A stretch of DNA of 64,000 nt from Gilliamella sp. wkB108 (GTDB taxonomy: Bacteria; Pseudomonadota; Gammaproteobacteria; Enterobacterales; Orbaceae). The notes below the pieces were generated by a model. That model was not told the origin of the DNA. It saw only the letters and a program-made list of their open reading frames with translations, and searched no databases. Where the stretch lies: contig NZ_LZGM01000015.1 in assembly GCF_001690195.1 (NCBI RefSeq), positions 1 through 64,000 of the forward strand. Reading direction: 5' to 3'. A program made the position numbers and the translations under genes. Below, piece after piece: positions 61,062 through 64,000 of this stretch; positions within the stretch are counted from its first letter, which is position 1; every line of letters starts with the position of its first letter.

Positions 61062-61553
61062 ATGAAACATAAACTATTTATATTATTAATAACATTTCTT
61101 ATAGTAGGTTGTAGTACGGGTTCATTCAAGAAAACGAAATACCGTTACCTAGCCAATAGCGATGATCCTCAACTAGAATTTACCTCTGATTTTGTCAAAG
61201 CCTATTATCAACCTGTTTATTTTACACTCAATATTGTTACGCCTGAACAAAATAGATGCAGTGATTTCAATACAGTAGGTTATTATTACCCGATAAAGAC
61301 TTTTTTTCATTATCCGAGAATGGTGACAAATTTAAATGCGAGTGTTCCAGCTAATAAGTTGGTTTCTATTGAAAGTCATTATGATATGGGTAATCTATAT
61401 TGCTATGCACCAATTAAGCAATTTACAGCTGAAAAAGGAAAGAACTATCAGATTAACTTTAAGGTAGAAAATGGTTATTGTGAGCTACATGTTATCGATA
61501 AACAGACTTCACAACCTGTAAAAGCGCAAGTAAAAAAAGCATGTACTAAATAA
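61062..61553 (+). CDS. Putative lipoprotein of unknown function
   Basis: A 163-residue protein with a lipoprotein signal (MKHKLFILLITFLIVGCS; lipobox IVGC). The mature part is polar, with strands rich in Tyr and Thr and four more cysteines that could form disulfides. AAGG precedes the ATG at 61062 by 7-8 nt, which favours it over upstream starts. I do not recognise a family. It stands alone between hldE and gor. The Asp at position +2 that would retain it in the inner membrane is absent (Ser instead), so outer-membrane sorting is likely. Confidence 0.65.
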   Translation: MKHKLFILLITFLIVGCSTGSFKKTKYRYLANSDDPQLEFTSDFVKAYYQPVYFTLNIVTPEQNRCSDFNTVGYYYPIKTFFHYPRMVTNLNASVPANKLVSIESHYDMGNLYCYAPIKQFTAEKGKNYQINFKVENGYCELHVIDKQTSQPVKAQVKKACTK

Positions 61554-61882
61554 TGAAGCTTAAGAGCGAATTATTAACAAGAGCATCATGTTATTTTTAT
61601 AGGATTTTAGGCTAACCTTATGATTTGTTAAAATTGATTGAGGATACTCTTAAAAAAACAAACCATAGATAAATCAATTATTCTCCCCAAATCAACACTT
61701 ATTGTGATTGCTAATTTAAAGACATTTGAAGCCTAAAGTGTAAATTAATAAAGTGATCTTATTTAATGAGCAGATCAATCGTTAATAGCTATTATTAAAT
61801 TCTGAATTTATCTCTTTTTTTATTCGTTACTTTGTGCAAAGCTAGTATCAGGATTTCTTTATATTAGTACCGAGGATATTTT
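61554..61882. other. 329-bp gap upstream of gor with no gene recognised
   Basis: AT-rich; it should hold the gor promoter. No OxyR-type or other assignable site was found by eye. Confidence 0.35.
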
Positions 61883-63235
61883 ATGACAAAACATTATGAT
61901 TATATTGCCATTGGTGGTGGCAGTGGTGGTATTGCCTCAGTTAACCGAGCAGCATCATATGGTAAAAAATGTGCAATTATTGAAGCGAAATTATTAGGTG
62001 GAACTTGTGTTAATGTTGGTTGTGTCCCGAAAAAAATTATGTGGTATGGTGCGCAAATTGCCGAAGCGATAAAACACTATGGCCCTGATTATGGTTTTGA
62101 TACTACGATCAACCAATTTAGTTGGAACAAACTAATAGCCAGTCGAACCGCTTATATCGATCGGGTACATGAATCTTATGATAATGTACTTAATAATAAT
62201 AAAGTTGATGTTATTCATGGTTATGCAAAATTTATTGACCGTCATACTATTGAGGTAAATGGTGAGCAGTATAGTGCAGAACATATTTTGATCGCTGTTG
62301 GTGGAAAAGCCATTGTTCCTGATATTCCCGGCGCGCAGTATGGTATTACTTCTGACGGTTTTTTTGCCTTAGATGCATTGCCAAAACGTGTAGCTGTAGT
62401 TGGTGCTGGTTATATAGCCTGTGAGATTGCCAGTGTTTTACATTCATTAGGCGCACAAACACATCAATTTGTGCGTAAAGCCACACCGTTAAGATCTTTC
62501 GATCCATTAATTGTGGATACCTTAATGGAAGTTATTGCACTTGAAGGTCAGCAATTACATACTTTTGCAATCCCAAAATCGGTAACTAAAAATAGCGATA
62601 ACTCATTAACATTAGCGTTTGAAAATGGTGAAAGTTATAGTGTAGATTGCATTATTTGGGCCATTGGTCGAGAGCCTGCGACCAAAAGCATGAATCTTGA
62701 AGCTGCCGGAATTGAAGTTAATAGCAAAGGTTTTGTGATTGTCGATAAATATCAAAATACCAATGTTCCCGGTATTTATTCGGTTGGTGATGATACCGAA
62801 GCAACTGCATTAACACCGGTTGCGGTAGCAGCTGGGCGTCGTTTATCTGAAAGATTGTTTAATCATAAACCAGAGGAACATTTAGATTATAATAATATTC
62901 CAACTGTAGTGTTTACTCATCCGCCAATAGGAACGGTAGGACTAACTGAGCCAGAGGCAATTATGCAATATGGCGAAGAAAATGTTAAAGTCTATAAAAC
63001 TTCATTTACAGCGATGTACACCGCGGTGACACAATATCGCCAACCTTGTAAAATGAAATTAGTTTGTGTAGGTAAAGAAGAAAAGATAGTTGGTATTCAT
63101 GGCATAGGTAATGGTATGGATGAGATGCTACAGGGTTTTGCTGTAGCACTAAAAATGGGTGCCACCAAAAAAGACTTTGATAATACGGTTGCTATTCATC
63201 CAACTGCCGCAGAAGAGTTTGTAACAATGCGTTAG
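61883..63235 (+). CDS. gor: Glutathione-disulfide reductase
   Basis: A 450-residue flavoprotein. The FAD site [14 protein letters not shown], redox-active disulfide [18 protein letters not shown]-binding [10 protein letters not shown] and the C-terminal catalytic [14 protein letters not shown] are all in order. It keeps glutathione reduced using NADPH. The length equals E. coli Gor. A bidirectional terminator follows. Confidence 0.96.
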   Translation: MTKHYDYIAIGGGSGGIASVNRAASYGKKCAIIEAKLLGGTCVNVGCVPKKIMWYGAQIAEAIKHYGPDYGFDTTINQFSWNKLIASRTAYIDRVHESYDNVLNNNKVDVIHGYAKFIDRHTIEVNGEQYSAEHILIAVGGKAIVPDIPGAQYGITSDGFFALDALPKRVAVVGAGYIACEIASVLHSLGAQTHQFVRKATPLRSFDPLIVDTLMEVIALEGQQLHTFAIPKSVTKNSDNSLTLAFENGESYSVDCIIWAIGREPATKSMNLEAAGIEVNSKGFVIVDKYQNTNVPGIYSVGDDTEATALTPVAVAAGRRLSERLFNHKPEEHLDYNNIPTVVFTHPPIGTVGLTEPEAIMQYGEENVKVYKTSFTAMYTAVTQYRQPCKMKLVCVGKEEKIVGIHGIGNGMDEMLQGFAVALKMGATKKDFDNTVAIHPTAAEEFVTMR

Positions 63236-63260
63236 TAAAACAACAAATTGTAATAGTATA

Positions 63261-63290
63261 AAAAAAAGCAGGATATAACCTGCTTTTTTT
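63261..63290. terminator. Bidirectional terminator between gor and the MFS gene
   Basis: GCAGG/CCTGC stem extended by seven A-T pairs on the outside (A-run then T-run), 6-nt loop. The symmetric A and T tracts allow termination from both convergent genes. Confidence 0.85.
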
Positions 63291-63311
63291 ATTTGTAGTA
63301 ATCAATGAATG

Positions 63312-64000
63312 CTACTCATTGGGTGTTTGATTTGATTCACTTTGCCAACCGTGTTTCGCCAGTGGATAGAAACCTACAGCTACAGCAACCAATGAAACAA
63401 AAGAGATATAAATCCCTGCACCAAGATAACTATATTTACCTAATAAATGTTCCGGACTTAATAAATAAAGCGTTAGTGTTGGAGTGATAGCACTAAATAG
63501 AGCATAAGCTAAATTATAAGAGAAAGATAAGCCAGAATAGCGAATAGCAGGTGGAAACGCCCTTGTACCAATCATTGGTGTAATAGCAATAGCACCAATA
63601 AATAATCCAAATAAAGCCCAAATCCAATAAAGTTTGGTTAATGACATATCTGGACTTAAAGAGTTGTAGAAATAAATACTAGTAATAGCAAGTCCACCCC
63701 AAGCAATAATCACGTTTTTAGTCGTACCAAGTTTATCTTCTAACCAACCAAAAATGATACAACCGAGGGTTAAGGTTAAAGCAGCAATACATCCACCGAT
63801 GCGCCAATCAAGATTAGCAAAATGATACATACCACCAACAATGCGTCCGGGAGTGATTAAGATCCCAACCATGATTGCGGTGGAAAGTGACCAAGTTAAT
63901 AAAGCCACAATTACGCAGGCTGTTTTATGTTTTTTGATTACTGTAACAACAGGGATACTTTTTTCTAAAGCTTTACGTGCAGCCAATTCTTTGAAAATAG
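63312..64000 (-). CDS. MFS transporter of the metabolite:H+ symporter type (partial)
   Basis: The C-terminal half of an MFS protein; the reading frame stays open to the window edge, so the N-terminus lies outside. About six membrane helices are visible, with a linker (FKELAARKALEKSIPVV) and GWLEDKLGTTK-like and TRAFPPAIRYSGLSFSYNLA motifs that fit the ProP/ShiA/citrate-type MHS family. The substrate is unknown. Confidence 0.75.
   Translation of the reverse strand, partial: IFKELAARKALEKSIPVVTVIKKHKTACVIVALLTWSLSTAIMVGILITPGRIVGGMYHFANLDWRIGGCIAALTLTLGCIIFGWLEDKLGTTKNVIIAWGGLAITSIYFYNSLSPDMSLTKLYWIWALFGLFIGAIAITPMIGTRAFPPAIRYSGLSFSYNLAYALFSAITPTLTLYLLSPEHLLGKYSYLGAGIYISFVSLVAVAVGFYPLAKHGWQSESNQTPNE

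Overview
The window is a continuous, AT-rich piece of a gammaproteobacterial chromosome. MetJ, MetB, DegS, GmhA, MgsA, MdtH, UbiE and TatA are all close to their enterobacterial forms, and many E. coli neighbour pairs are kept (zapG-degQ-degS, metJ/metB, prlC-rsmJ, mlaFEDCB-ibaG, gmhA-yafJ, ribH-nusB, ubiE-ubiB-tatABC). The low GC, the DciA-type helicase loader and the mix of citrate fermentation and beta-glucoside uptake suggest Orbaceae (Gilliamella or a relative, insect-gut symbionts). That placement is an inference; there is no rRNA gene in the window to confirm it. I saw no tRNA, rRNA, CRISPR array, prophage or insertion sequence.

Layout. 0.3-4.2 kb: dciA, zapG, the envelope proteases degQ and degS, and rpmE. 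4.3-5.9 kb: metJ and metB, divergent, around an array of met boxes. 6.0-15.2 kb: a complete citrate-fermentation locus. citS, a fumarylacetoacetate-hydrolase family gene and citCDEFX lie on the minus strand, with the divergent two-component system citAB on the plus strand. 15.6-20.9 kb: a GyrI-like protein, a phospho-beta-glucosidase with its PTS transporter, and an MFS transporter. 21.0-21.9 kb: citG, which makes the citrate lyase cofactor precursor, detached from the rest of the cit genes. 22.2-31.1 kb: ftsK and housekeeping genes (carbonic anhydrase-like, bcr, rsuA, rsmJ, prlC, ibaG). 31.2-34.4 kb: the mlaFEDCB phospholipid transport operon; its MlaD carries an unusual repeat tail. 34.56-35.46 kb: a non-coding tandem array of five and a half units of about 166 bp. 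35.6-39.5 kb: methionine uptake (metN, metI, divergent metQ) with an M20 amidohydrolase. 39.6-45.7 kb: a rhodanese, pepN, pncB and asnS. 46-48.6 kb: two tandem paralogous porins. 48.8-54.1 kb: mgsA, mdtH, yafJ, gmhA, ribH, nusB and a yfiF-like SPOUT protein. 54.3-60.5 kb: a NadR-like adenylyltransferase, ubiE, ubiB, tatABC and hldE. 61-64 kb: an orphan lipoprotein, gor, and an MFS transporter cut by the window end.

How the genes work together. CitS imports citrate, CitAB senses it, CitDEF cleaves it to acetate and oxaloacetate, and CitC, CitG and CitX build and activate the acyl carrier prosthetic group. No Na+-pumping oxaloacetate decarboxylase is present; the FAH-family protein in the operon could do that step. 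MetJ controls metB through the met boxes, and MetNIQ supplies methionine. Mla, porins, DegQ/DegS, GmhA/HldE and Tat are envelope functions.

The least explained features are non-coding. One is the 166-bp tandem array upstream of mlaF. The other is a 34-nt dispersed motif with a TATAC/GTATA inverted repeat, found upstream of ibaG, the rhodanese gene and gmhA, with a fourth variant at the end of the array. The array units carry a recognisable variant of the same motif, so the two may belong to one repeat family.
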